Shown: positions 57,151 to 64,000 of the stretch, piece by piece
Position numbering within the stretch: position 1 is the stretch's first letter
Layout of the letters: every line of letters starts with the position of its first letter
NCBI GenBank assembly: GCA_947498125.1
Contig: CANMJH010000002.1
Coordinates: 811,001 to 875,000 of the forward strand
Source of the DNA: an uncultured Nioella sp.
Lineage (GTDB): Bacteria; Pseudomonadota; Alphaproteobacteria; Rhodobacterales; Rhodobacteraceae
Length of the DNA stretch: 64,000 nucleotides
Direction: 5' to 3'
Made by a program: the position numbers and the translations under genes
Notes under the pieces: model-generated
The model's database searches: none
Told to the model about the DNA's origin: nothing
What the model saw: the letters and a program-made list of their open reading frames with translations, nothing else

Positions 57151-60117
57151 ATGTGCGCCGATACGCCTGCTGATAGCCCCGACTACAAGTCGACACTGAA
57201 CCTGCCCAAAACCGATTTCCCAATGCGCGCTGGCCTGCCCAAGCGCGAGCCCGATTGGCTGGCCCGTTGGGAAAAGATTGGCGTTTATGACCAATTGCGT
57301 GAAAACAAGGATGGCCGCAAACCCTTCGTTCTGCATGACGGACCGCCCTATGCGAATGGTCACCTTCATATCGGTCACGCGCTGAACAAGACGATCAAAG
57401 ACATGATTGTCCGCAGCCATCAGATGATGGGCTTCGACAGCCGCTACGTTCCGGGTTGGGATTGTCACGGGTTGCCGATCGAATGGAAGATCGAAGAGCA
57501 GTATCGCAAAAAGGGCAAAAACAAAGACGCGGTGGATATCATCGATTTCCGTCAGGAATGCCGCAAGTTCGCCGAAGGTTGGGTCGATATCCAGCGCGAG
57601 GAATTCAAACGCCTCGGCATCACCGGCAACTGGGCCGATCCGTACCTGACAATGAATTACCACGCCGAGCGGGTGATTGCCGAGGAATTCATGAAGTTCC
57701 TGATGAACGGCACGCTCTATCAAGGCTCGAAACCTGTGATGTGGTCGCCCATCGAGCAGACGGCTCTGGCCGAGGCCGAGGTCGAATACCACGACAAGGA
57801 AAGCTTCACGATTTGGGTGAAGTTTAAGGTGTCTGATTGTGCTCTAAGCGAGGTGAGAAGGATTGCACTCACCCCCGAGAAATTTAAAGAACGGGAGAGC
57901 CAGGTCGCCAATGCATCGGTCGTAATCTGGACTACAACGCCATGGACGATTCCGTCGAACAAAGCTGTCGTCTATTCCGATACAATCTCTTACGGGCTGT
58001 ATCGAGTATCTGAATCAACAAGCGACTACAATTCTGTTGGTGATTACCTAATTTTTGCAAACAAGCTCAAAGCTGACATCGAAGCCAAAGGACGGATCGA
58101 ATGTGAGCGCATTGCGGATCTTGAGTCGAGCGAATTGGCTTCAATGTCGCTGCAGCATCCACTTGCAGGCACTGAAGGCTCAAACGGCGAATGGGACGAT
58201 CTGCGCGATTTCCGCGCTGCTGACTTTGTGACTGACGAAGAGGGCACCGGCTTCGTCCACTGCGCGCCGTCTCACGGGATGGAGGAATATGAGCTCTATC
58301 GTGACCTGAACATGCTCGATCAGGTCATCACCTATAACGTCATGGATGACGGATCTTTCCGCAAAGATCTGCCATTCTTTGGTGGCAGCTACATCCTGAG
58401 CCGTAAGGGCGGCGAAGGCGATGCCAATAAAAAGGTAATCGATAAGCTGGTTGAGGTTGGCGGGCTTCTGGCGCGTGGCAAGATCAAGCACAGCTACCCG
58501 CATAGCTGGCGCTCTAAGGCTCCTGTCATCTACCGCAACACGCCACAATGGTTTGCCGCTGTCGATAAGGCCGTCGGTGACGGGCAAGACACGCATGGCA
58601 AAACCATTCGTGAACGCGCCCTGACCTCAATCGATGAGCTGGTGAAATGGACCCCGCAAACGGGTCGTAACCGTCTTTACTCGATGATTGAAAGCCGCCC
58701 GGATTGGGTCCTGTCGCGCCAACGCGCATGGGGTGTGCCGCTGACCTGCTTTACCCGCAAAGGTGTTTTGCCAACTGATCCCACGTTCTTGTTGCGCAAC
58801 GACGCCGTCAATGCGCGCGTCGCTGAGGCGTTTGAAACAGAAGGCGCGGATTGCTGGTACAAAGAGGGCGCGAAAGAGCGGTTCCTTGATGGTTTGGAAA
58901 ACCCCGAAGAGTTCGATCAGGTCTTTGATATCTTGGATGTCTGGTTCGATTCCGGCTCCACGCACGCGTTTGTGTTGCGCGACCGCGAAGATGGCACCGA
59001 AGACGGTATCGCGGATGTCTATATGGAAGGCACCGACCAGCATCGCGGCTGGTTCCATTCCTCGCTCTTGCAAGCCTGTGGCACGCTTGGCCGCGCGCCT
59101 TATCGTAACGTTGTAACGCACGGGTTCACGCTGGATGAAAAGGGCATGAAGATGTCCAAATCGCTCGGCAATACCATCGTGCCCGAGACGATTGTGAAGC
59201 AATACGGTGCCGATATCTTGCGTCTTTGGGTGGCCCAGACCGACTACACCAATGACCAGCGGATTGGCCCTGAAATCCTGAAAGGCACCGCCGACAGCTA
59301 TCGCCGATTGCGCAATACGATGCGGTTTATGCTAGGCTCGCTTGATGGGTTTGACGCCGCGAATGCCGTTGATCCCGCCGACATGCCCGAGCTTGAGCGC
59401 CTTATGCTGCACCGCCTGGCTGAGCTCGACCATACCGTCCGCGAAGGCTATGCCAGCTTTGACTTCCAAGGTGTATTCCAAGCGCTGTTTAACTTCGCGA
59501 CGACCGATCTGTCGGCCTTCTACTTCGATATTCGCAAGGACGTTCTTTATTGCGATGGCGATACGGTGGCGCGCCGGTCTGCTCAAACCGTGTTGGATAT
59601 CCTGTTTCATCGCCTGACCAAATGGCTGGCGCCAATTCTGGTTTTCACCATGGAAGAAGTCTGGCTTGAGCGCTTCCCCGGCGACGAAAACTCGGTCCAT
59701 CTGACCGACTTCCCCGAAACGCCTGCTGATTGGCTGGACCAGCCGCTGGCTGATAAATGGGCCAAACTGCGCCGTGTCCGCCGGGTTGTGACGGCTGCGT
59801 TGGAAATCCAGCGGCGGGAAAAGGTTATTGGTGCTTCACTTGAGGCCGCCCCCGTCGTGCATGTTCGTGATGAGGAGGCCTTAGCAGCCCTCAAAACGGT
59901 TGAGTTCGCCGATATCGTGATCACGTCGGATGTTGTCCTGACGGGCGATCCACTGCCGGATGAAGCCTTCCGCATGCCAGAAATTGACGGCGTTGGAGTG
60001 GTCTTCGAAAAAGCAGATGGCGAGAAATGCCAGCGTTGCTGGAAGATCTTGCCAGATGTGGGCAGCCATACCCATGAAGGTGTTTGCGGGCGCTGTGATG
60101 CGGCCCTTGGGTCTTAA
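57151..60117 (+). CDS. ileS: Isoleucyl-tRNA synthetase
   Basis: A 988-residue class I synthetase. HIGH motif PPYANGHLHIGHALNKT, editing-domain TTTPWTIPSNKAVVY and GTGFVHCAPSHGMEEYE, KMSKS motif DEKGMKMSKSLGNT, and the C-terminal zinc ribbon KCQRCWKILPDVGSHTHEG with GVCGRC. All domains are complete. The part at 57825-58200, inside the editing domain, has lower GC and different codons from both flanks, suggesting a replaced segment. ATG at 57151 has AAGGA upstream. It is divergent from the truncated haemoglobin gene. Confidence 0.98.
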   Translation: MCADTPADSPDYKSTLNLPKTDFPMRAGLPKREPDWLARWEKIGVYDQLRENKDGRKPFVLHDGPPYANGHLHIGHALNKTIKDMIVRSHQMMGFDSRYVPGWDCHGLPIEWKIEEQYRKKGKNKDAVDIIDFRQECRKFAEGWVDIQREEFKRLGITGNWADPYLTMNYHAERVIAEEFMKFLMNGTLYQGSKPVMWSPIEQTALAEAEVEYHDKESFTIWVKFKVSDCALSEVRRIALTPEKFKERESQVANASVVIWTTTPWTIPSNKAVVYSDTISYGLYRVSESTSDYNSVGDYLIFANKLKADIEAKGRIECERIADLESSELASMSLQHPLAGTEGSNGEWDDLRDFRAADFVTDEEGTGFVHCAPSHGMEEYELYRDLNMLDQVITYNVMDDGSFRKDLPFFGGSYILSRKGGEGDANKKVIDKLVEVGGLLARGKIKHSYPHSWRSKAPVIYRNTPQWFAAVDKAVGDGQDTHGKTIRERALTSIDELVKWTPQTGRNRLYSMIESRPDWVLSRQRAWGVPLTCFTRKGVLPTDPTFLLRNDAVNARVAEAFETEGADCWYKEGAKERFLDGLENPEEFDQVFDILDVWFDSGSTHAFVLRDREDGTEDGIADVYMEGTDQHRGWFHSSLLQACGTLGRAPYRNVVTHGFTLDEKGMKMSKSLGNTIVPETIVKQYGADILRLWVAQTDYTNDQRIGPEILKGTADSYRRLRNTMRFMLGSLDGFDAANAVDPADMPELERLMLHRLAELDHTVREGYASFDFQGVFQALFNFATTDLSAFYFDIRKDVLYCDGDTVARRSAQTVLDILFHRLTKWLAPILVFTMEEVWLERFPGDENSVHLTDFPETPADWLDQPLADKWAKLRRVRRVVTAALEIQRREKVIGASLEAAPVVHVRDEEALAALKTVEFADIVITSDVVLTGDPLPDEAFRMPEIDGVGVVFEKADGEKCQRCWKILPDVGSHTHEGVCGRCDAALGS

Positions 60118-60131
60118 GTAAAGACCCGTTT

Positions 60132-60160
60132 CCGCGCGCCTGCCAGCTGCAGGCGCGCGG
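60132..60160. terminator. Strong hairpin between convergent ileS and lipoprotein genes
   Basis: CCGCGCGCCTGC and GCAGGCGCGCGG form a perfect 12-bp stem with a five-base loop, 14 bases after ileS. No T-run on either strand, so it could be a rho-assisted stop or mRNA-end protector for both convergent genes. Confidence 0.6.
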
Positions 60161-60188
60161 ATCGCTGCGCGCAGTGCAGCCACACCCC

Positions 60189-60614
60189 TTAATCCAAATA
60201 GCGCCTGAGTTGATCTGGATCGGCAGCGGCCCCCCAGCCTAGCGCAAATTGCGCGCGGCCTGTCGGTGTGTCGACCCATGTCACTGAATAGCCGCGCAAA
60301 GACGTGCCATAAAGCCCGGCGGGAACCGTATAGGGCTCGGAAACGACAACTGTGCCATTTGCATCGCGGCAGGTCAGCGAGCCTTGCCCGGAGCGATCTA
60401 ATTGCCGCTCCATCGGTAAGGTGCACGACCCCAACGGGCCCGCGATCTGTGTCAGGCTGCTAAACTCGAAATCCACCGACGTTCGGCCTGAAAGCCGCCA
60501 TTCGCTGCCATCGGAAAAGCGCATAACACCCGCTGCGTGAAAAGACAGCGCGTTGGAACAGGCCGCAACCGCAATGGCGAGGGCCGCGATAAAGAAAGCT
60601 CGATTTAGGGTCAT
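60189..60614 (-). CDS. Putative lipoprotein, unknown
   Basis: A 141-residue protein with the lipoprotein signal MTLNRAFFIAALAIAVAAC (cysteine at 19). The mature part is beta-rich with two further cysteines (GSCTLPMERQ and GSLTCRDANG) that may form a disulphide, and ends FALGWGAAADPDQLRRYLD. I do not recognise a family. Convergent with ileS. Confidence 0.75.
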   Translation of the reverse strand: MTLNRAFFIAALAIAVAACSNALSFHAAGVMRFSDGSEWRLSGRTSVDFEFSSLTQIAGPLGSCTLPMERQLDRSGQGSLTCRDANGTVVVSEPYTVPAGLYGTSLRGYSVTWVDTPTGRAQFALGWGAAADPDQLRRYLD

Positions 60615-60815
60615 GAACGCCTCTTGGATTTTCTAGAACATTGCGCGGGAAAGGCCCGGGTGTGCAATGCGCCAGAGGGTGGCTTTGGCAAAGCGGCAAG
60701 GTCCTGCGCGTAAGCTATGTGCAAAATCGCACGACAGAATAGGTTCTTTATTGAATCGGTGCGCTCTATATATGCGTTAACACATGGATCATACGCTTAG
60801 CGACGAGGACCAAAG

Positions 60816-61685
60816 ATGACCGATGAAAACGCCTATACCCCACCCAAAGTTTGGCAGTGGGAGCAAGAAAACGGCGGCGAATTTGCCTCGACCAACCGGC
60901 CTATTGCAGGGCCAACGCATGTAAAAGAGTTGCCCGTGGGCGACCATCCCTTCCAGCTTTATTCGCTGGCCACACCAAATGGCGTGAAAGTGAACGTCAT
61001 GTTCGAAGAGCTTTTGGCGGCAGGCCATGGCGCCGAATATGATGCGTGGCTGATCCGCATTGGCAAAGGTGACCAATTTGGCTCGGGCTTTGTGGACGTG
61101 AACCCAAACTCCAAAATTCCGGCTTTGATGGATCATACTGGTGACAAGCCGGTCCGCATTTTCGAATCCGGCGCCATCCTGTTGCATCTTGCCGAAAAGT
61201 TTGACGCGTTTCTTGGCACGCCTGAAGAGCGCCCCGAGATGCTGTCTTGGCTGTTTTGGCAAATGGGCTCGGCCCCATATCTGGGCGGAGGCTTTGGCCA
61301 TTTCTATCATTACTCGCCACATCGGATGGAATATCCGATCGACAGATTTACAATGGAAACCAAACGGCAACTCGATGTGCTGGACCGCCGTCTTGAAGGG
61401 CGGGAATGGATTGCAGCAGACAGTTATACCATCGCAGATATCGCCATTTGGGCATGGTATGGACAGCTGGTTCTGGGACGTCTTTACGACGCGGCTGAAT
61501 TCCTGGACGTTGAAAGCTATAAAAACGTGATGGCATGGGCCAAGCGCATTGATGCGCGACCCACAGTGCAGCGCGGGCGGATGGTCAACCGCGCGTCTGG
61601 TGATCCGGCCATGCAACTGCATGAACGCCATTCCGCTGCGGATTTCGAAACCAAGACCCAGGACAAATTGGAAGCCGCCGAGTGA
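60816..61685 (+). CDS. yghU: Glutathione S-transferase / disulphide-bond oxidoreductase (YghU-like)
   Basis: A 289-residue Nu-class GST-like protein. It opens YTPPKVWQWEQENGGEFASTNRP (in part), typical of YghU, and the thioredoxin-like domain includes LYSLATPNGVKVNVMFEEL, NPNSKIPALMD and FESGAILLHLAEKF. The all-helical C-domain follows with WLFWQMGSAPYLGGGFGHF and the GGGFGHFYHY motif. YghU reduces organic hydroperoxides or disulphides using two glutathiones. GAGGACCAAAG precedes the ATG. It overlaps the next gene by GTGA. Confidence 0.93.
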   Translation: MTDENAYTPPKVWQWEQENGGEFASTNRPIAGPTHVKELPVGDHPFQLYSLATPNGVKVNVMFEELLAAGHGAEYDAWLIRIGKGDQFGSGFVDVNPNSKIPALMDHTGDKPVRIFESGAILLHLAEKFDAFLGTPEERPEMLSWLFWQMGSAPYLGGGFGHFYHYSPHRMEYPIDRFTMETKRQLDVLDRRLEGREWIAADSYTIADIAIWAWYGQLVLGRLYDAAEFLDVESYKNVMAWAKRIDARPTVQRGRMVNRASGDPAMQLHERHSAADFETKTQDKLEAAE

Positions 61686-62143
61686 AACGTAGCCTCACCT
61701 CTCCTCTTGGGCCGTTAACAATAACGGCTGAGGACGGGGCGATTGTGGCGTTAGATTGGAAAGATGAAGGGGCAGGGTCGCGCGATCCTGCCCTTTTGAC
61801 GGCCGAGGCCGAATTGCAAGCTTATTTCGCGGGGCAGCTGACTGTTTTTTCGGTGCCGATGGCCCCCCTTATGACGGCAAAAACGCCTTTTCAGAAGCGG
61901 TTTTTCCAAGCCCTCTTGGAAATCCCATTTGGTGAAACACGTGAATACGGGCAGCTTGCAGATGATCTTGGCGTGTCGGCGCAAGCAATTGGGCAGGCTT
62001 GCGGCGCCAATCCGCTTCCAATTTTGATCCCCTGTCATCGGGTTCTGGGGGCTGCTGGATTGGGCGGGTATTCGGGCGCGGGCGGAGTGGAAACGAAAGT
62101 CGCGCTATTGCGGCTTGAAGGCGCGGCCTCGTTATTGATTTAG
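61682..62143 (+). CDS. ogt: Methylated-DNA-protein cysteine methyltransferase
   Basis: A 153-residue repair protein that removes alkyl groups from O6 of guanine onto its own cysteine. The acceptor motif is ILIPCHRVLGAAGLGGYSG; FQKRFFQALLEIPFGETREYGQLA (in part) and ACGANPLP are the DNA-binding helix-turn-helix region. The start is GTG at 61682 overlapping the yghU stop, so the two stress-defence genes are coupled. Confidence 0.93.
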   Translation: MKRSLTSPLGPLTITAEDGAIVALDWKDEGAGSRDPALLTAEAELQAYFAGQLTVFSVPMAPLMTAKTPFQKRFFQALLEIPFGETREYGQLADDLGVSAQAIGQACGANPLPILIPCHRVLGAAGLGGYSGAGGVETKVALLRLEGAASLLI

Positions 62144-62162
62144 GGCCCGAAACGACGGGGGC

Positions 62163-62200
62163 GGATTGCCTACGCAATCCGGTTCCGCCGCCTGACGGCG
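62163..62200. terminator. Palindromes between convergent ogt and ygfZ genes
   Basis: GGATTGC/GCAATCC (62163-62180) is a perfect seven-base stem with a CTAC loop, followed by CGCCG/CGGCG (62186-62200). The remaining bases up to 62248 are GC-rich. It probably separates the convergent ogt and ygfZ transcripts; no T-run. Confidence 0.45.
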
Positions 62201-62248
62201 CCGCCCGCTGCGCTATTTGGGCAGGGCAGCCTTCCGGCGCAGGCGGAG

Positions 62249-62992
62249 TTAGCTTGTTTGATAGGTCAGATGAGCGGCGCCTGCCTGCATCTCGGGTTTG
62301 GCGCGATCAAATCTGAGATAGGCGATGGCGTGGTTTCCCGACTGTGTCAGGACCGTCCCGACAGGTTTTCCATCCGCCGTAATCTCAGTTCCCGCCGGGG
62401 TGGCGTGATCAATTTTCACCAAGGCGAGCCCTTTGCGCAACTCCGTCTTGTGCTTCATGCGCGCGGTCACTTCTTGGCCGACATAACATCCTTTGCGGTG
62501 ATCGACACCGTTTAGCCGCTCCAGACCCATTTCAAGGATGTAGCTTTCATTGGGAACCAACTCGATCCCGGTTTCCGGGATGATATGGGCAACGCGCAAT
62601 CCGTCCCAATCAACATCTTCTTCAGGCAGCGCTGCTCCATAAAGCCGCCAGCCGAGCTCTTCGTGGCGCGGGTCAGCCAATGCGCCGTCGGGGGCAGGGA
62701 TTGAGCGCCCACGAGAGACTGGCATATCGGTCTCGGCGATCTCAACATCTGCGCGTAACTTATACATGGACAGGCGGGCTGCGATGGCGCCGGCAAGGTC
62801 GCTATGGATATCCAAAAGGATGTCCTCACCGCGCATAAGCAAAAAGAAATCTGCCAAATATTTGCCCTGCGGCGTCAACAAGGCAGAATAGACCAACGCG
62901 CCGGGTTTGGGGTCGTTGGTGACCAGTCCTGTAAGAAAGCTTACCCTGTCTTTTCCAGAGATCAGCAGGATGGTTCGGTTCGGGATTGGCAT
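62249..62992 (-). CDS. ygfZ: Folate-binding protein YgfZ (iron-sulphur enzyme maintenance)
   Basis: A 247-residue GcvT-like tetrahydrofolate-binding protein. The signature is DHRKGCYVGQEVTARMKHK, with the redox-active Cys; the N-terminus VSFLTGLVTNDPKPGALVYS and TPQGKYLADFFL are also conserved. In E. coli it supports repair of some Fe-S enzymes including the tRNA methylthiolase MiaB. It lies 63 bases after the aminotransferase start side and converges on ogt. Confidence 0.93.
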   Translation of the reverse strand: MPIPNRTILLISGKDRVSFLTGLVTNDPKPGALVYSALLTPQGKYLADFFLLMRGEDILLDIHSDLAGAIAARLSMYKLRADVEIAETDMPVSRGRSIPAPDGALADPRHEELGWRLYGAALPEEDVDWDGLRVAHIIPETGIELVPNESYILEMGLERLNGVDHRKGCYVGQEVTARMKHKTELRKGLALVKIDHATPAGTEITADGKPVGTVLTQSGNHAIAYLRFDRAKPEMQAGAAHLTYQTS

Positions 62993-63055
62993 GGCAATGC
63001 GGCCTTCAATGATGCAAGGCAGATATAGGGGGGCGCCCGGTGCAAGGCCAGAGGG

Positions 63056-64000
63056 CTAGATGCGATTTGCCTCTGCCAGCGCGAGGGGTAAAGTTTTGGC
63101 CAGCAAGGCCAGATCGGCCTTTGTCCCACAGGAAATCCGGATGCAGCGATCTTGTGGGGCCACAAACGGCATGCGGACAAAGAGGCCTTGCGCCACCAGC
63201 GCGGATAGAACAGCGCGCGCATAGGTACCGTCACGTTTGCAATCGATCGTTACAAAATTGGTGCCCGAGGGCAGGGGCATCAGCCCGTTGTCGCGGGCGA
63301 TATCGGCAATGGTTTCGCGCGCTGCGGCAATATGGGAGAGGTTGGTTGCAAGATGGTTTTGGTCTGCCAAAGCGGCCAGAGCTGCGGCTTGCGCAACACG
63401 CCCGACACCAAAGTGGTTCCTGACTTTGTTGAAGGCTGAAATCAAATCGGGCGCAGCGATCGCATAGCCGACCCTCAGGCCCGCAAGCCCATACGCTTTT
63501 GAAAAGGTCCGCATTCGGATCACGCGCGTGTCGCTGGCATCTATGGGCGGCAACGCCGATGCGGGTGCCATCTCGCCATAGGCTTCGTCCAGAATCAGAA
63601 GGCTGCCACCCGGCACAGCCTCAATCATGTTCTGAAGGGTTTCGCCGCTATGAAAGCTGCCCATCGGGTTATCTGGATTGGCGATGTAGATTAACTTAGC
63701 CTGAACCTCTTTCGCCTTCGCGATGAGGGCATCTGGGTCTTCCTTGTCGTCTTTGTAGGGAACCGTGGCGAGCTTGCCGCCGAACCCGGCAACATGGTAA
63801 TTGAACGTCGGATACGCCCCGTCTGACGTCACCACGGCGTCCCCTTCGCCAACCAACAGACGCACGAGGTAACCAAGCAGGCCGTCAATCCCCTCCCCGA
63901 CCACGATGTTTTCCAAGCCAACGTTGTGAAACGCGGCAAGGGCTTGGCGCAGGTCCATGTTTTCAGGGTCGCCATACATCCAACTGTCCGATGCAGCCTG
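63056..64000 (-). CDS. HisC-like PLP aminotransferase, 5' end missing
   Basis: A fold-type I aminotransferase, 315 codons in the window with the N-terminus beyond the right edge; reading is open through QAASDSWMYGDPENMDLRQAL. VVGEGIDGLLGYLVRLLV, VTSDGAYPTFNYHVAGFGG, ANPDNPMGS, ILDEAYGEMA and the PLP lysine in RTFSKAYGLAGLRVGYA are all present, as is CIRISCGTKADLALL with the substrate-binding Arg. Histidinol-phosphate aminotransferase is likely, but Rhodobacteraceae have several HisC-like paralogues. Its stop is 63 bases before ygfZ starts. Confidence 0.9.
   Translation of the reverse strand, partial: QAASDSWMYGDPENMDLRQALAAFHNVGLENIVVGEGIDGLLGYLVRLLVGEGDAVVTSDGAYPTFNYHVAGFGGKLATVPYKDDKEDPDALIAKAKEVQAKLIYIANPDNPMGSFHSGETLQNMIEAVPGGSLLILDEAYGEMAPASALPPIDASDTRVIRMRTFSKAYGLAGLRVGYAIAAPDLISAFNKVRNHFGVGRVAQAAALAALADQNHLATNLSHIAAARETIADIARDNGLMPLPSGTNFVTIDCKRDGTYARAVLSALVAQGLFVRMPFVAPQDRCIRISCGTKADLALLAKTLPLALAEANRI

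Noticed and set aside
1-64000. tRNA, rRNA, CRISPR, insertion sequence or prophage
   Set aside because: Reading both strands showed no cloverleaf with a conserved T-loop, no regularly spaced repeats and no transposase, integrase or phage genes.

Overview
The window looks like a chromosomal segment of a marine alphaproteobacterium of the Rhodobacteraceae (Roseobacter lineage). Three things suggest this. The F0 half of the ATP synthase stands alone as atpI-atpB-atpE-atpX-atpF with duplicated b and b' subunits. Several family-typical proteins are present (DUF1523, DUF1045, FrcK-like kinase, two-domain ALDH16, SelD fused to an NADH-dehydrogenase-like domain). Base composition and codon use are moderately GC-rich throughout. 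No IS element, prophage, CRISPR array, rRNA or tRNA gene was seen. Genes are densely packed, with many 4-bp ATGA/GTGA overlaps.

Layout: 1-8.2 kb holds the edge of an ArsR regulator, an EamA transporter, the F0 operon with its terminator, a P1-family peptidase, a lipoprotein lytic transglycosylase, an AEC transporter and an aminoglycoside-phosphotransferase-like kinase. 8.2-11.4 kb holds an alanine/glycine:cation symporter, an orphan DUF1045 protein and a P-loop kinase. 11.4-31.5 kb is a large nitrogen-scavenging region: urease (ureD-A-small ORF-B-C-E-F-G, minus strand), a LysR regulator, the urea ABC transporter urtABCDE, (S)-ureidoglycine aminohydrolase, a purine permease, ureidoglycolate lyase, a fused allantoinase/OHCU decarboxylase, HIU hydrolase, a second LysR regulator, the membrane urate hydroxylase PuuD and a globin. 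31.5-41.1 kb is mixed housekeeping: rpe, a secreted phytase-like protein, an MDR oxidoreductase, panB-panC, an XRE regulator, an M20 deacetylase and DUF1523. 41.1-46.2 kb holds a deoC / small membrane protein / ALDH16 operon behind a RutR-like palindrome, and a CapA-like gene whose signal peptide lies in another frame. 46.3-51.4 kb holds a 3-hydroxyisobutyrate-dehydrogenase-like gene, the selenouridine pair selU/selD and truA. 51.5-64 kb holds the YcjX/YcjF-like operon, a FAD monooxygenase with a truncated haemoglobin, ileS, a lipoprotein, yghU, ogt, ygfZ and the edge of a HisC-like aminotransferase.

The central theme is purine nitrogen use. Imported urate or xanthine-type purines would pass through PuuD, UraH, the UraD and PuuE domains of one polypeptide, an allantoate hydrolase not seen here, ureidoglycine aminohydrolase and AllA to give glyoxylate plus urea. 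Urea, home-made or imported by UrtABCDE, is split by urease. The least explained pieces are a 56-residue exported, His-rich membrane peptide translationally coupled to ureB, an insertion in UreC, an unusually long periplasmic extension of UrtB, and a globin beside puuD. All functional calls are from reading motifs by eye; no database search was run.
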